A stretch of 64,000 bases of DNA from positions 1 through 64,000 of the forward strand of contig NZ_KK020675.1 of assembly GCF_000307775.2 (NCBI RefSeq). The letters are read 5' to 3'. Position 1 is the stretch's first letter, and each line of letters begins with the position of its first letter. Below are positions 8,494 through 17,769 of the stretch, in pieces. The position numbers and the translations under genes are program-made. The notes under the pieces are model-generated. The model was not told the DNA's origin. It searched no databases and saw only the letters and a list, made by a program, of their open reading frames with translations. This stretch comes from Stutzerimonas stutzeri KOS6 (GTDB taxonomy: Bacteria; Pseudomonadota; Gammaproteobacteria; Pseudomonadales; Pseudomonadaceae).

Positions 8494-9343
8494 GCGCCAG
8501 CAGCCCGCCAATAACCCCCGTTACGCATCCGCCGACCAGCCCCCCGACATGCGCGGCATTGGCGATCGCCAGCGCGCCGAAGCTGAGCACTTCGATCACA
8601 CCGGTCAGGCACACCACCAGCCAAGCCAGCATCAGCACCACCACTCCGGGTGGCAGGCGGTAGGCATCGTTCGGCGCGAGCTTCTGATACAGCCAGCAGT
8701 GTCCGAGCAGGCCGTACAGCACGCCGGACAGTCCGCCGAAGATGCCTGGCCCGCCGAACAGGTACTGGGCGAAGTTCGAAACCAGCCCGAACAGCAGCGT
8801 CAGCGCCAGGAGCATCCAGGCGCGTTGATGCGACTCGATGCGCCGCCCGAGTTCCCAGTACCACATGCTGTTCATGGCCAGATGCAGGATGCCGAAGTGC
8901 ACGAAGATCGGCGTGACCAGCCGCCACCATTGCCCTGCCGCAAGGCTCTGCTCCAGCGTGGCGAAATAGGCGTATTCGCCATCGATGCGAAAGTCGACGA
9001 AGTTCAGCCAGCGGATCGCCGCGAAGTTCTCGCCGAGCAGGGTGATCGCCGCAGCGACCAGGGTGATCAGCAGCACCGCCGCGGTCAGCGGGCTGGCGCG
9101 CAAGGCTGCGACGAAACCGCCGCGCCGGCGGGGCTGCTCGATGACCACACTGTCATCGCCGTGCGGATAACGCGCATACAGGTCGCGCACCTGCTCGACC
9201 ACCTCGGCCGGCACGCGCAGAACCTGCTGGTCGCCCTCCTCCGAAACCCGGCACGGCACGCGCAGGCGCCGTAACAGGGAGATGAAGCCCGTCAGGTCTT
9301 CCGACAGCGGCAGGCGCAGGGCTTCGGCAGCGGACAGGCTCAT
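8474..9343 (-). CDS. Rhomboid-family intramembrane serine protease
   Basis: A 289-residue membrane protease of the rhomboid (GlpG-like) family that cleaves substrates within the membrane. A soluble N-terminal domain of about 85 residues precedes at least six helices. Family signatures are present: HFGILHLAMN in the second core helix, the nucleophile in GGLSG (Ser about 206), and the partner histidine in NAAHVGG (His about 265). The ATG at 9343 overlaps the phosphoesterase stop by four bases (ATGA), so translation is coupled. The last five to six codons and the TAG stop fall inside the third copy of the tandem repeat that follows. Confidence 0.9.
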   Translation of the reverse strand: MSLSAAEALRLPLSEDLTGFISLLRRLRVPCRVSEEGDQQVLRVPAEVVEQVRDLYARYPHGDDSVVIEQPRRRGGFVAALRASPLTAAVLLITLVAAAITLLGENFAAIRWLNFVDFRIDGEYAYFATLEQSLAAGQWWRLVTPIFVHFGILHLAMNSMWYWELGRRIESHQRAWMLLALTLLFGLVSNFAQYLFGGPGIFGGLSGVLYGLLGHCWLYQKLAPNDAYRLPPGVVVLMLAWLVVCLTGVIEVLSFGALAIANAAHVGGLVGGCVTGVIGGLLARKASGR

Positions 9344-10308
9344 CGGAATACCGCCTGCACGTCGACCCAGGCGAACTTGGCCGGATCCAGCCGGGTCTCT
9401 CGATCCAGCCGGTACGCCACCAGCTTGCCATTCTTCACCGCGCTGTAATCCAGGCAGGCGAGATTGTCACGTATCGGCCCCGGCCGGCCGCGCCGCCAGT
9501 AGTGGCCGACGAACAGCAACGGCTCGTCCGGCCCGTACAGGAACAGGCGATTCTTCTGCTGTTGCGAAAGCGGCATGCGTGCCGCGTGGTCCGGTAAGCC
9601 GTCAGGCTGGAAAACCACGTCCCCGTAGGTCTGGGGGTTCTCCTCCCAGAACTTGGTACGAAAAAAGGTCCGCACGAAGCCCTCCTCGCTGGTCAGCGTC
9701 ATGCCCTCCGGCAGCGGCATGTCGGTGCCGCGTAGCAGACGGTCCAGTGCCTGGCAGATGAAGGTCCCCGGCAGACCGGCCTCGCGCAGGAGCGCCGGAT
9801 TGATGCAGGCGTCGCTCAGCAACGGGCGAAGCCGCGCGATCACGCTGCTGTCCCAGCAAGCGTGGACGACACGGAAGCGCTCGCTCTCGAGAAACAGCGG
9901 CATGCCGTAGAACCATTCGCGAAAGGCTTTCCACTCGTCCGGGTAGTGTTCGAACTGCTGAAAGGTTTCCTGCAGCAGCCGGGCGAAACGCGGCGAGTGC
10001 TCGCGCACGAAGTCGCGACCGCTGCCCGGCGGGGCCGGCATGTACCAGCCCAGCGCATTGAACTCGTGGTTGCCCATGATGCAGTGGGCCTGCCCGCGGT
10101 CGACCATGTCGTAGACCAGGTGCAGCGCCTCGCGGATATGCGGTCCGCGGTCGATGATGTCGCCGAGGAAGATCACCAGCCGGCGAGGATGACGCCAGAC
10201 GCCGCCCTGGAAATGGTAGCCCAGCGAGTCGAGCAGACGCGCCAGGGCACGGCCGCAGCCATGCACATCGCCGATCAGGTCGTAGCCGCGCTCGGGATCA
10301 AGCTGCAT
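9340..10308 (-). CDS. Calcineurin-like metallophosphoesterase
   Basis: A 322-residue phosphoesterase. The metal-binding motifs appear in order: DVHGCG near residue 12, GDIIDRGP, MGNHE, and later a GHYW histidine. The layout is that of ApaH/PrpE-type enzymes, which split dinucleoside polyphosphates or phosphoproteins; the exact substrate is not evident. The ATG at 10308 shares a base with the nadK stop (TGATG), which is why I prefer it to the upstream in-frame ATG at 10356. Placement between nadK and the rhomboid gene suggests a co-translated trio. Confidence 0.88.
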   Translation of the reverse strand: MQLDPERGYDLIGDVHGCGRALARLLDSLGYHFQGGVWRHPRRLVIFLGDIIDRGPHIREALHLVYDMVDRGQAHCIMGNHEFNALGWYMPAPPGSGRDFVREHSPRFARLLQETFQQFEHYPDEWKAFREWFYGMPLFLESERFRVVHACWDSSVIARLRPLLSDACINPALLREAGLPGTFICQALDRLLRGTDMPLPEGMTLTSEEGFVRTFFRTKFWEENPQTYGDVVFQPDGLPDHAARMPLSQQQKNRLFLYGPDEPLLFVGHYWRRGRPGPIRDNLACLDYSAVKNGKLVAYRLDRETRLDPAKFAWVDVQAVFR

Positions 10309-11195
10309 CAATCGCCTCCGCCGAGGCGACTGCCCCAGCCAAGCTTGGTCCGGCACACCTCGTAGTAGTTGTGATCCAGTGGGTGGATCAGGTGCAGCTT
10401 CTGCGGCTTCTTGCGCACGGTCACGGTATCGCCCGGCGCGCAGGTGAAGTGGTTCTGGCCGTCGCAGGACACCTGCGGATAGATCTGCATGTTCGGCGAC
10501 ACCACGATCTTCAGTTCACTGTTGCCATCGACCACGATCGGGCGGCTCGACAGGGTATGCGGATACATGGGCACGACGACGATGGCGTCCAGACGCGGAT
10601 GCATGATCGGCCCGCCCGCCGACAGCGAATAGGCGGTGGAACCGGTCGGGGTCGCCACGATCAGGCCGTCGGCCTTCTGGCTGCAGACGAACTGGCCATC
10701 GATGTACAGCTCGAATTCGATCATCCGTGTGGACTTACCCGGATGCAGCACCACGTCGTTGAGCGCATCGCCCTCGCCGATCGGCTCGTCGAACCGCCGC
10801 GCCTGCGCTTCGAGCAGGAAGCGGTTTTCCAGCGTGTACTGCCCGTTGAGCACCTCGGCGACCTTTTCCTCCAGCTCGTCGGGGCGGATATCGGTGAGAA
10901 ACCCGAGGCTGCCGCGGTTGATGCCGAGGACCGGCACCCTGTGCTTGGCCATCGCCCGGGCGGCACCCAGCAGGCTGCCGTCGCCACCGACCACGATCAC
11001 CAGGTCACAGGATTCACCCAGTCGCTGCCGTGACGAGGTCTGCATGCCATGTCCAGGCAGCACCTCGGCGATGTTCTCTTCGAGAATCACATGCAGATGG
11101 CGCTCGACGAGAAATCGCTTGAGCCGGCGGATGGTATCCAGCACCTGGGAGCTACCCAGGCGGCCGATGATGCCGATATTGCGGAATTGCTCCAT
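10308..11195 (-). CDS. nadK: NAD kinase
   Basis: A 295-residue cytosolic enzyme that phosphorylates NAD to NADP. The diagnostic GGDGS loop is at residues 70-74, followed by GINRGSLGFLTD, NDVVLHPG and the TGSTAYSLSAGGP block that forms the NAD site. It is the first gene of the leftward nadK - phosphoesterase - rhomboid transcript and is divergent from the DUF1853 gene; the 224-base gap must hold both promoters. Length is typical for proteobacterial NadK. Confidence 0.96.
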   Translation of the reverse strand: MEQFRNIGIIGRLGSSQVLDTIRRLKRFLVERHLHVILEENIAEVLPGHGMQTSSRQRLGESCDLVIVVGGDGSLLGAARAMAKHRVPVLGINRGSLGFLTDIRPDELEEKVAEVLNGQYTLENRFLLEAQARRFDEPIGEGDALNDVVLHPGKSTRMIEFELYIDGQFVCSQKADGLIVATPTGSTAYSLSAGGPIMHPRLDAIVVVPMYPHTLSSRPIVVDGNSELKIVVSPNMQIYPQVSCDGQNHFTCAPGDTVTVRKKPQKLHLIHPLDHNYYEVCRTKLGWGSRLGGGD

Positions 11196-11419
11196 TGACG
11201 CTCCCTGGTGTGGCTGGGCAGAAGGTTGCGGGCAGTCGCAACGCTCGAAAGTAACATGCAGCGCGCCGGCGGGGCAGCCGCGATCGCCGGTAAGGGATCT
11301 GCGATACGCCTGGGTTTCATGAGCAGGCGTTAGAGCCTCTGGCCGGCACCGGTGTTCGGCGGCAACGGATTATCGGCGAAACGCCGGACCATCGGCAAAC
11401 GGACGGCTATGCTGCAGCC

Positions 11420-12385
11420 ATGAGCCTTCGCAGTCTTGCCGACCTTCCCGACCGCCTCCTGCATCCGCAGGTGCGCGACCTCGCCTGGACGATGCTCGCG
11501 CCACCCTTGCTGAGCGAAGCGCCGCAACGCCAACGCCATCCACTGATTGCTAGTCGCTGGCACAGCGAGCCCGGCCTGCTGGCCGACTGGCTGCTGTGCC
11601 AGGATAACGACCCGTCCATCCTCCAGGCCTGGCTGTCACTGCACAGCATCCGGAGGCTGGGCCTGTATTACGAGCGGCTGTGGCAGTACGCACTCTCCCA
11701 CGCGCCCGACATCCAGTTGCTCGCGGCCAACCTGCCGATCAGGCAAAACGGCAGCACCCTTGGCGAACTGGACCTGCTGTTCGGCGACGATGAGGGTGTG
11801 CACCACCTGGAGCTGGCGGTGAAGTTCTACCTCGGGCTCGGGCAAAGTGACGGCAGTCAGCACGCGCACTGGCTTGGCCCGGGAAGCCATGACCGGCTCG
11901 ACCTCAAGCTCGCCCATATGTGCCAGCACCAGCTACCGCTTTGCAGCCAGCCGGCGACGCTGGCCGTGCTCGCCGAACTCACCGGTCGGCCGGTACAGAG
12001 CAGCTTCTGGCTCGGCGGTTACCTGTTCCAGCCCTGGCCACAAGGCTGCTCGCTCCCACTCGGCGCCAATCCAGGTCATCTGCGCGGGCGATGGCTGCGG
12101 CAGGCTGACTGGCCACGCTATCAGGCAGAAAAACCCGCAGCGGTCTGGCAGCCCATCGCACGCGCCGCCTGGCTGGCGGCAGCGCGCATCCCGGCTGCGG
12201 AGCTATGGGAAGCGCGGCGTTTCAGTGCCTGGCTGGATGCCGGCCCGGCAGCCACGCGAGCGCAGTTGCTGGCCCGTCTCGAACCGGACGCATCCGGCGA
12301 CTGGCTGGAGCAGGAACGGCTTTTTCTCGTCGCCGATGATTGGCCGCGGAACGGTACTCCGGCGCGGCGCGCGTCATCCGCCTGA
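11420..12385 (+). CDS. DUF1853 family protein
   Basis: A 321-residue protein of the DUF1853 family. No function is assigned. Conserved-looking parts are the N-terminal LLHPQVRDLAWTMLAPPLL stretch and a central FGDDEGVHHLELAVKFYLG block, whose acidic E...K spacing recalls PD-(D/E)XK nuclease folds; I regard that only as a suggestion. No signal peptide or membrane helix is seen. No clear Shine-Dalgarno precedes the ATG. It is divergent from nadK, as in P. aeruginosa by recollection. Confidence 0.8.
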   Translation: MSLRSLADLPDRLLHPQVRDLAWTMLAPPLLSEAPQRQRHPLIASRWHSEPGLLADWLLCQDNDPSILQAWLSLHSIRRLGLYYERLWQYALSHAPDIQLLAANLPIRQNGSTLGELDLLFGDDEGVHHLELAVKFYLGLGQSDGSQHAHWLGPGSHDRLDLKLAHMCQHQLPLCSQPATLAVLAELTGRPVQSSFWLGGYLFQPWPQGCSLPLGANPGHLRGRWLRQADWPRYQAEKPAAVWQPIARAAWLAAARIPAAELWEARRFSAWLDAGPAATRAQLLARLEPDASGDWLEQERLFLVADDWPRNGTPARRASSA

Positions 12386-12447
12386 CACGAATGGCGGCTA
12401 GACTTGGCGTCCGACTGTGCCTTTAGACCGACACCGAACGGACGCGC

Positions 12448-13665
12448 ATGCCCATCGAACCACACCGCACCCCTGCAACCAGCCGACTCGCGCCCTGGAC
12501 GATTTTCCTGGTATTCCTGCGCCTCGGCCTGACTTCATTTGGCGGCCCGGTGGCTCATCTGGGCTATTTCCGCACCGAGTTCGTTGAACGACGCCGCTGG
12601 CTGGACGAACGCAGCTACGCCGAACTGGTTGCGCTCTGCCAGTTCCTCCCCGGTCCGGCCAGTAGCCAGGTCGGCCTGGCCATCGGCCTGCTGCAGGGGG
12701 GTTACCGCGGCTCGCTGGCGGCGTGGGCCGGCTTCACCCTGCCATCGGCCATTGCGCTGACGCTCTTCGCCCTGGGGCTTGCGCATTGGGGCAGCGCGCT
12801 GCCGGGCGGAGTCCTCCAGGGTTTGAAGATCGTCGCCGTAGCGGTGGTTGCCCAGGCCGTCTGGGGCATGGCACGGAACCTGTGTAGCGACGGCCCGCGA
12901 ATAGCCATCACGCTGGCATCAACGGGTGCCGTGCTGCTGGTTCCTTTCGTCTGGGCTCAGGTCGGCGTCATCGCCGCCGCCGGGCTGATCGGGCTGCTGA
13001 TATTCCGTCCAGCCAGCGTCGACGCGCCCACCCTGCCGGTTGCCGTAACGGGACGGGCCGCGTTGGCTGCACTGGTGCTGTTCTTCACACTGCTCGCGCT
13101 GCTGCCGCTGCTTGCCAGTGGCAGCGACAGCCCGGCCCTGGCTCAATTCGATGCGTTCTTCAGAGCCGGTGCGCTGGTATTCGGTGGCGGTCACGTGGTG
13201 CTGCCGCTGTTGCAGGCCGAGGTGGTACCGCCAGGCTGGGTGGACAACGACGTGTTCCTGGCCGGCTACGGCGCGGCCCAGGCCGTACCAGGGCCGCTGT
13301 TCACCTTCGCCGCCTTCCTCGGCGCGTCGATGAATGTCATACCCAGCGGCTGGCCGGGTGCGGTGCTCTGTCTGGTAGCGGTGTTCGCGCCTTCGTTCCT
13401 GCTGGTGATCGGAGTGCTGCCCTTCTGGGAGCGCCTACGCAGCAACCGGCGTACTCAGGCGGCGCTCGCAGGGATCAATGCCGCCGTGGTCGGGTTGTTG
13501 CTGGCAGCACTGTACGATCCGGTCTGGACCAGCGCGATCAGGGCGCCGGAGCATTTCGTCCTTGCTCTGCTGCTGCTTGTCGCATTGATGTACTGGAAGC
13601 TCCCGCCCTGGCTCGTGGTCATTGCCGGGGCAACCGGCGGCGGCCTGCTCGGCCTGGCAGGTTGA
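12448..13665 (+). CDS. chrA: Chromate efflux transporter (CHR family)
   Basis: A 405-residue inner-membrane transporter with two homologous halves, the long-chain CHR arrangement. The family motif FLRLGLTSFGGPVAHLGYF is near the N-terminus, followed by the QFLPGPASSQ block; the second half repeats it as GALVFGGGHVVLPLLQ and GAAQAVPGPLFTFAAFLG. Members export chromate, probably using the proton gradient. No chrB regulator is next to it. It ends six bases before the convergent TauE/SafE gene. Confidence 0.92.
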   Translation: MPIEPHRTPATSRLAPWTIFLVFLRLGLTSFGGPVAHLGYFRTEFVERRRWLDERSYAELVALCQFLPGPASSQVGLAIGLLQGGYRGSLAAWAGFTLPSAIALTLFALGLAHWGSALPGGVLQGLKIVAVAVVAQAVWGMARNLCSDGPRIAITLASTGAVLLVPFVWAQVGVIAAAGLIGLLIFRPASVDAPTLPVAVTGRAALAALVLFFTLLALLPLLASGSDSPALAQFDAFFRAGALVFGGGHVVLPLLQAEVVPPGWVDNDVFLAGYGAAQAVPGPLFTFAAFLGASMNVIPSGWPGAVLCLVAVFAPSFLLVIGVLPFWERLRSNRRTQAALAGINAAVVGLLLAALYDPVWTSAIRAPEHFVLALLLLVALMYWKLPPWLVVIAGATGGGLLGLAG

Positions 13666-13671
13666 AATAAA

Positions 13672-14457
13672 TCAGCTTTCCAGCGCCAGCAGCACTGCAC
13701 TGGCCACCAGAAAACAGCTGAACAGAAGCCGCAACAGACGCTCGGGCAAGGCATGGGCGAGCCGGACACCCAGGCTGATGCTGAGCAGCCCGCCTACCGC
13801 AAGCGGCAGTCCAAGCAGCCAGTTGACCTGATGATGCATGGCATAAGTGGCCAGCGTGACACCGGTGCTCGGTGCCGCGAGCGCCAGCGACAGGCCCTGG
13901 GCAACCACCTGCGAGGTGCCGAACACACTGGTCAGGATCGGCGTGGCGATGACGGCGCCACCTACGCCGAACAGGCCGCCGAGCGCTCCGGCACCCGCCC
14001 CGAGCACGCCGAGCCACGGCCAGGGATGACGCAACTGACCGTCGCCAGGCGCCGGACGCAGGAAAACCCGCAACAGCGTGTACGCCGCCAGCACCAGGAG
14101 GAAACCGACGAAAGCCATACGCATGCGCCCGGCATCCAGCGACACGGCAACGGCCGCACCGAAGATCGCGAAGAGGAAACTGGCGCTGGCCAGCGCCGCC
14201 GCATGGCGCCAGTCGATGCGATTGCGCTGGTGGTAACGCCAGATGGCGAGCAGCACGTTGGGCACGACCATCACCAGCGCCGTTCCCTGCGCCAATTGCT
14301 GGTCAAGACCGAACAGAACGCCCACGACCGGAATCGCGATCAGCCCGCCGCCGATACCGAACAATCCGCCGAGCGTGCCCAGCGCCAGCCCCAGCAGTAC
14401 GTTCAATCCGATGTCCAGCAGCATCCGCCCGCGCTCCATTTGCAATGAGGCGCTCAT
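13672..14457 (-). CDS. TauE/SafE-family sulfite/anion permease
   Basis: A 261-residue membrane protein with about eight helices and the duplicated glycine-rich motif of the family (GTLGGLFGIGGGLIAIPVV near the start, GALGGLFGVGGAVIATPIL in the middle). Members move sulfite, sulfonates or other small anions. Three start codons are possible: 14457, 14436 and 14424; the last has GGAG nine bases before it, so the true protein may be 250 residues. It is divergent from a LysR gene 78 bases away, which is the usual geometry for a regulator and its target. Confidence 0.88.
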   Translation of the reverse strand: MSASLQMERGRMLLDIGLNVLLGLALGTLGGLFGIGGGLIAIPVVGVLFGLDQQLAQGTALVMVVPNVLLAIWRYHQRNRIDWRHAAALASASFLFAIFGAAVAVSLDAGRMRMAFVGFLLVLAAYTLLRVFLRPAPGDGQLRHPWPWLGVLGAGAGALGGLFGVGGAVIATPILTSVFGTSQVVAQGLSLALAAPSTGVTLATYAMHHQVNWLLGLPLAVGGLLSISLGVRLAHALPERLLRLLFSCFLVASAVLLALES

Positions 14458-14535
14458 GCTACGCGCCCATGGCTAGCATCGATACGCACAGCCGCGCAAA
14501 ATGGCTTTGCCTATTTCGCACAAGCAGAAACGCAG

Positions 14536-15492
14536 ATGCTGCCAGATCCCCTTTCCACCCAGCTGGGCCTGTTCATCGATGTCTTCGAGTCCGGCAGCTT
14601 CTCCGCCGCGGCCCGGCGCCATGGTCTAACGCCCTCGGCCGTGGCACGCCGCATCGATGCGCTGGAGCAGGCGCTCGGCTGTCAGCTGTTCAGTCGCAGC
14701 ACCCATGCCGTCCGGGCAATGCCTGCGGCACTGGCGTTTGCCGAACGCGCCCGGCGAATCGTTCAGGAACTGCATCTGGCTCGCGCGGAAGCGAGCTCAT
14801 TGAACAGCGCCCCGGAGGGCCGCATCCGCATCGATGCGCCCGCTCCGTTCGGGCGCCGTCACCTGGCGCCGGCATTGGCCGGATTTCTTCAGGCCTATCC
14901 CGGCGTGGACATCCAGCTGCGGCTGATCGACAGCTTCGTCGACCTGCACGGTGAACATCTAGGTGAAGTCGATCTGGTGCTGCGTATCGGCCCGCTAGCC
15001 GACACGCGACTGGTCGCCACACCGCTGGCGCCGATGGTGCGCATCGTCTGCGCCAGCCCGGCTTATCTGGAGCGCCGTGGCGTACCGCTGCAGCCCGAAG
15101 AGCTGCCCGAGCACGATGGACTGGACTGGGACGCCCTGGGGCCGCCACATGCCTGGCGCTTCGAGCACAACGGCCGCCCGCAACTGCTGCGTCCAGGACG
15201 AATGCGGATGGTCGCCAACAATGCCGAAGCGCTGCTGGCCGGGGCGTTGGCAGGGCTCGGCATCGCACATCTGCCCACCTGGCTGATCAGCGATCACCTG
15301 CTGCGCGGCGAGCTGCTGCCGCTGTTCTGTGCGGGGGGCCTGCCGCCACCGGAAGCCAGCGGCATCTATGCGCTGCGCCTGACACGCGAGGCCGATTCTC
15401 GCAGCCGTTTGCTGCTGGAGTTCCTGAAAGCCCGCTTCGGCCCGGTCCCGCCCTGGGACCAGGCATTGCAAAGCGGTTTCAAGAGGGATTGA
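14536..15492 (+). CDS. LysR-family transcriptional regulator
   Basis: A 318-residue regulator. The winged helix-turn-helix lies at about residues 8-66 (FSAAARRHGLTPSAVARRI, then LEQALGCQLFSR), followed by the LysR linker helix and an effector-binding domain of two alpha/beta lobes. Because it is divergent from the TauE/SafE permease gene with a 78-base gap, I infer that it controls that transporter and itself. The effector is unknown. No RBS stands out before the ATG. Confidence 0.9.
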   Translation: MLPDPLSTQLGLFIDVFESGSFSAAARRHGLTPSAVARRIDALEQALGCQLFSRSTHAVRAMPAALAFAERARRIVQELHLARAEASSLNSAPEGRIRIDAPAPFGRRHLAPALAGFLQAYPGVDIQLRLIDSFVDLHGEHLGEVDLVLRIGPLADTRLVATPLAPMVRIVCASPAYLERRGVPLQPEELPEHDGLDWDALGPPHAWRFEHNGRPQLLRPGRMRMVANNAEALLAGALAGLGIAHLPTWLISDHLLRGELLPLFCAGGLPPPEASGIYALRLTREADSRSRLLLEFLKARFGPVPPWDQALQSGFKRD

Positions 15493-15598
15493 ACGGAGGG
15501 GGTTGGCCAATACCCGAGCGCGGCGGGCAGGCTGGCGCTGACGTTGCGCAGCCCAACAGGCCTTGCATGCAGGTCGGTCTGGCGCCCCCCGGGACGCC

Positions 15599-15940
15599 TT
15601 ACGGACTATGCTCTTCGATTTCCTGGGTGACGCCCCAGCCATCGAGCACACCGCCGAGGGGTTCGACGAGATCTTCCAGATCCTGCTCGAAATCACCGAT
15701 ACCATCGAACGTTGCGTACATCACCTTGCTTACCTGCAGATTCCAGCTTCCGTCCTCACGCGGAAACACCTGGGTATTGATGGTTTCGCCGCGAAAATTC
15801 TGTGCGGCCTTGCGGGCACGATCCTGCTCCGGGAAGACCGCATAGAACTCGATGGGGTGCACACGGGCGAAATCGAAACCGCCCTCCTTCATCCGGCGCA
15901 GAACAGTGCTGCTGACATCCTCGTGGAAGGTGGTACTCAT
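15599..15940 (-). CDS. RraB-family ribonuclease E inhibitor
   Basis: A 113-residue acidic protein of the RraB family, which in E. coli binds RNase E and reduces RNA decay. Visible features are the FYAVFPEQDRARKAAQNFRG helix, a beta-strand stretch ending in VSKVMYATFDGIGDFEQDL, and a C-terminal VEPLGGVLDGWGV. A strong AGGAGG lies nine bases before the ATG. It is convergent with the LysR gene (about 105 bases apart) and appears to be a single-gene unit. It is distant enough from E. coli RraB that binding to RNase E is an inference. Confidence 0.82.
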   Translation of the reverse strand: MSTTFHEDVSSTVLRRMKEGGFDFARVHPIEFYAVFPEQDRARKAAQNFRGETINTQVFPREDGSWNLQVSKVMYATFDGIGDFEQDLEDLVEPLGGVLDGWGVTQEIEEHSP

Positions 15941-16146
15941 GAATTCAACCTCCTCTCAAGCGTGGATGGATTCGCCCCGCTCCGTCGGGACAGGCTCATG
16001 GAGCGCGGGCAAACGGGTCACGACTGCGTGAAGTGTAACGGTACGGGCATCCTCCATGCCGACGATGACAAGCTAGCAGGCTGCCAGCCCGGATGCACGA
16101 ACACACTGAATGCTCGCTGCGTCGGCGGTCGCCATGAGGCAGCCTG

Positions 16147-16881
16147 TCAATCCAGATAGAACCCCGGTGCCGCCGGCAGTTCAACCAGCATGCGGCGCAG
16201 GTTGCTGCACCATTGTCCGCGGATGTCTTCGTAGTAGGCGTCGCCTTCCTCCACCCGATAACCTTCAGGTATCGACAGGCTGTCCTTGCGATAGACCAGT
16301 ACATCCAGCGGCATGCCTACCGAGAGATTGCTGCGAATGGTCGAGTCGAAGGAAATCAGCGCACAGCGCAGGGCCTGCTCCAGAGCCGTCGTGTGGGATA
16401 GCGCGCGATCGAGGATAGGCTTGCCGTACTTGCTCTCGCCGATCTGGAAATAGGGCGTGTCGACCGTCGCGCAGATGAAGTTGCCCTGCGGGTAGAGGTT
16501 GTAAAGCTGCGGCTCCTCGCCCGCGATCTGCCCGCCGACCAGAAAGGAGCTGCTCATGTCGATTCCCGACGCCATGCTCGGCGACGCATCGTGTTCGACC
16601 ACTTCGCGCAGCGTCTCGCCCACCAGGCGCGCCGCGGCGAACATCGTCGGCACGTTGTGCAGGTTCGCGCCCTCGCCCTGCAGGCGCTGCCGCAACAGGC
16701 TGACCACAGCCTGCGAGGTGGCCAGGTTGCCGGCCGTCTGCAGCACGATCAGCCGCTCGCCGGGGATGCCGAAGCGGTAGAGCTTGCGGAAGGTAGCGAT
16801 GTGATCGACGCCCGCGTTGGTCCGCGAATCGGAGACGAACACCAGCCCTTCGGCCAGGTTCATGGCGACACAGTAGGTCAT
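16147..16881 (-). CDS. Anbu: proteasome-like N-terminal-threonine peptidase
   Basis: A 244-residue protein of the Anbu (ancestral beta subunit, COG3484) group of proteasome/HslV-like hydrolases. The start at 16881 gives M-T-Y-C-V-A-M; removal of Met would expose the catalytic Thr1 as in the family, and the following LVFVSDSRTNAG carries the expected Asp and later Lys (FRKLYRFG). The longer frame adds 20 residues that would bury Thr1. The gene closes a leftward operon with transglutaminase, alpha-E and ATP-grasp genes, which is the known genomic signature of Anbu. There is a 93-base gap after the transglutaminase gene. Physiological substrate is not established. Confidence 0.93.
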   Translation of the reverse strand: MTYCVAMNLAEGLVFVSDSRTNAGVDHIATFRKLYRFGIPGERLIVLQTAGNLATSQAVVSLLRQRLQGEGANLHNVPTMFAAARLVGETLREVVEHDASPSMASGIDMSSSFLVGGQIAGEEPQLYNLYPQGNFICATVDTPYFQIGESKYGKPILDRALSHTTALEQALRCALISFDSTIRSNLSVGMPLDVLVYRKDSLSIPEGYRVEEGDAYYEDIRGQWCSNLRRMLVELPAAPGFYLD

Positions 16882-16974
16882 GGCTCGTGTGACTCTAGTG
16901 GATGAGGAGCTGCCGCAAACGGCGCGCGGATGGTAACCCAACCGCCGCGCGCTGCAAGCCGGGGCTATGCATGA

Positions 16975-17769
16975 TCATTGTTGGCCCATCTGCATCGGCA
17001 TGACCTGCACCCGGGCGTGCATCGACTCGCTGCCGCCGCCACGCCGCATGCCGCGCACCGGGCAGGCATCGAGATAATCCAGGCCCACCGCCAGTTTCAG
17101 GTGCCGATCCGGCAGCAGCAGCCGGTTGGAGACGTCGAAGCTGTACCACTGCCCGTCGATCCAGGCCTCGGCCCAGGCATGGCTGGCCAGGTGATCGCTG
17201 TCGTCGGCCAGCAGATAGCCGGAAACGTAGCGCGCCGGGATGCCCAGGCTGCGGGCGCAGGCGACGAAGGCATGGCTATGATCCTGGCAGACCCCGGCGC
17301 CACCGGCGAAGGCCTGCGCCGCCGTGCTTTCCACCTGGGTCGCGCCCGGCGTGTAGGCCATGTGGTCGGCCAGCGCGTGCATCAGCTCGGCCAGGGCGTC
17401 GCGCTCGCGGCGAGTGCCGCACTGGCGGTGGGCGAAGTCGATCAGGGCATCGTCGGCCTGAGTCAGCGGACTGGAACGCAGGAACGGTAGCGGCGAGGCG
17501 CTTTCGGTCTCGCATTCGCAGGCTTCGTCGATCTCCACCTGGCCGCGGGCACGGATGACGATCTCGTCATGCGGTTCGTCCAGGGTCAGTACGTGGAGCA
17601 CATTGCCATAGGGATCGCGCTGCGCGCGCGCCGGCCGCGGCAGTTCCAGCTCCCAGCTATACACGTGCTGACGCTGGCTCTGCTGGGGTGTCAGGCGCAG
17701 GTACTGGATGCTCGCGCGGACCTGATCCTGGTAGCGGTAGCTGGTGTCATGGGCGATGGAAAGTTTCAT
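16975..17769 (-). CDS. Transglutaminase-like cysteine peptidase
   Basis: A 264-residue protein with an N-terminal beta-rich bacterial transglutaminase-like domain (MKLSIAHDTSYRY, then QYLRLTPQQSQRQ) and a core transglutaminase fold. The triad is visible: Cys in GAGVCQDHSHAF, His in SHAWAEAW, Asp in SFDVSNR. Start ATG at 17769 has GGAGG upstream and overlaps the alpha-E stop by four bases (ATGA). The longer frame from 18393 is antisense-like padding. In this operon it presumably hydrolyses or forms an isopeptide-like bond in the ATP-grasp product; this is inference from context. Confidence 0.93.
   Translation of the reverse strand: MKLSIAHDTSYRYQDQVRASIQYLRLTPQQSQRQHVYSWELELPRPARAQRDPYGNVLHVLTLDEPHDEIVIRARGQVEIDEACECETESASPLPFLRSSPLTQADDALIDFAHRQCGTRRERDALAELMHALADHMAYTPGATQVESTAAQAFAGGAGVCQDHSHAFVACARSLGIPARYVSGYLLADDSDHLASHAWAEAWIDGQWYSFDVSNRLLLPDRHLKLAVGLDYLDACPVRGMRRGGGSESMHARVQVMPMQMGQQ

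Noticed and set aside
8055-8663. Open frames crossing the tandem repeat block on both strands
   Set aside because: They repeat the same peptide each period (GERAVGVRDALP-like) and exist only because the repeat has no stops in that frame.
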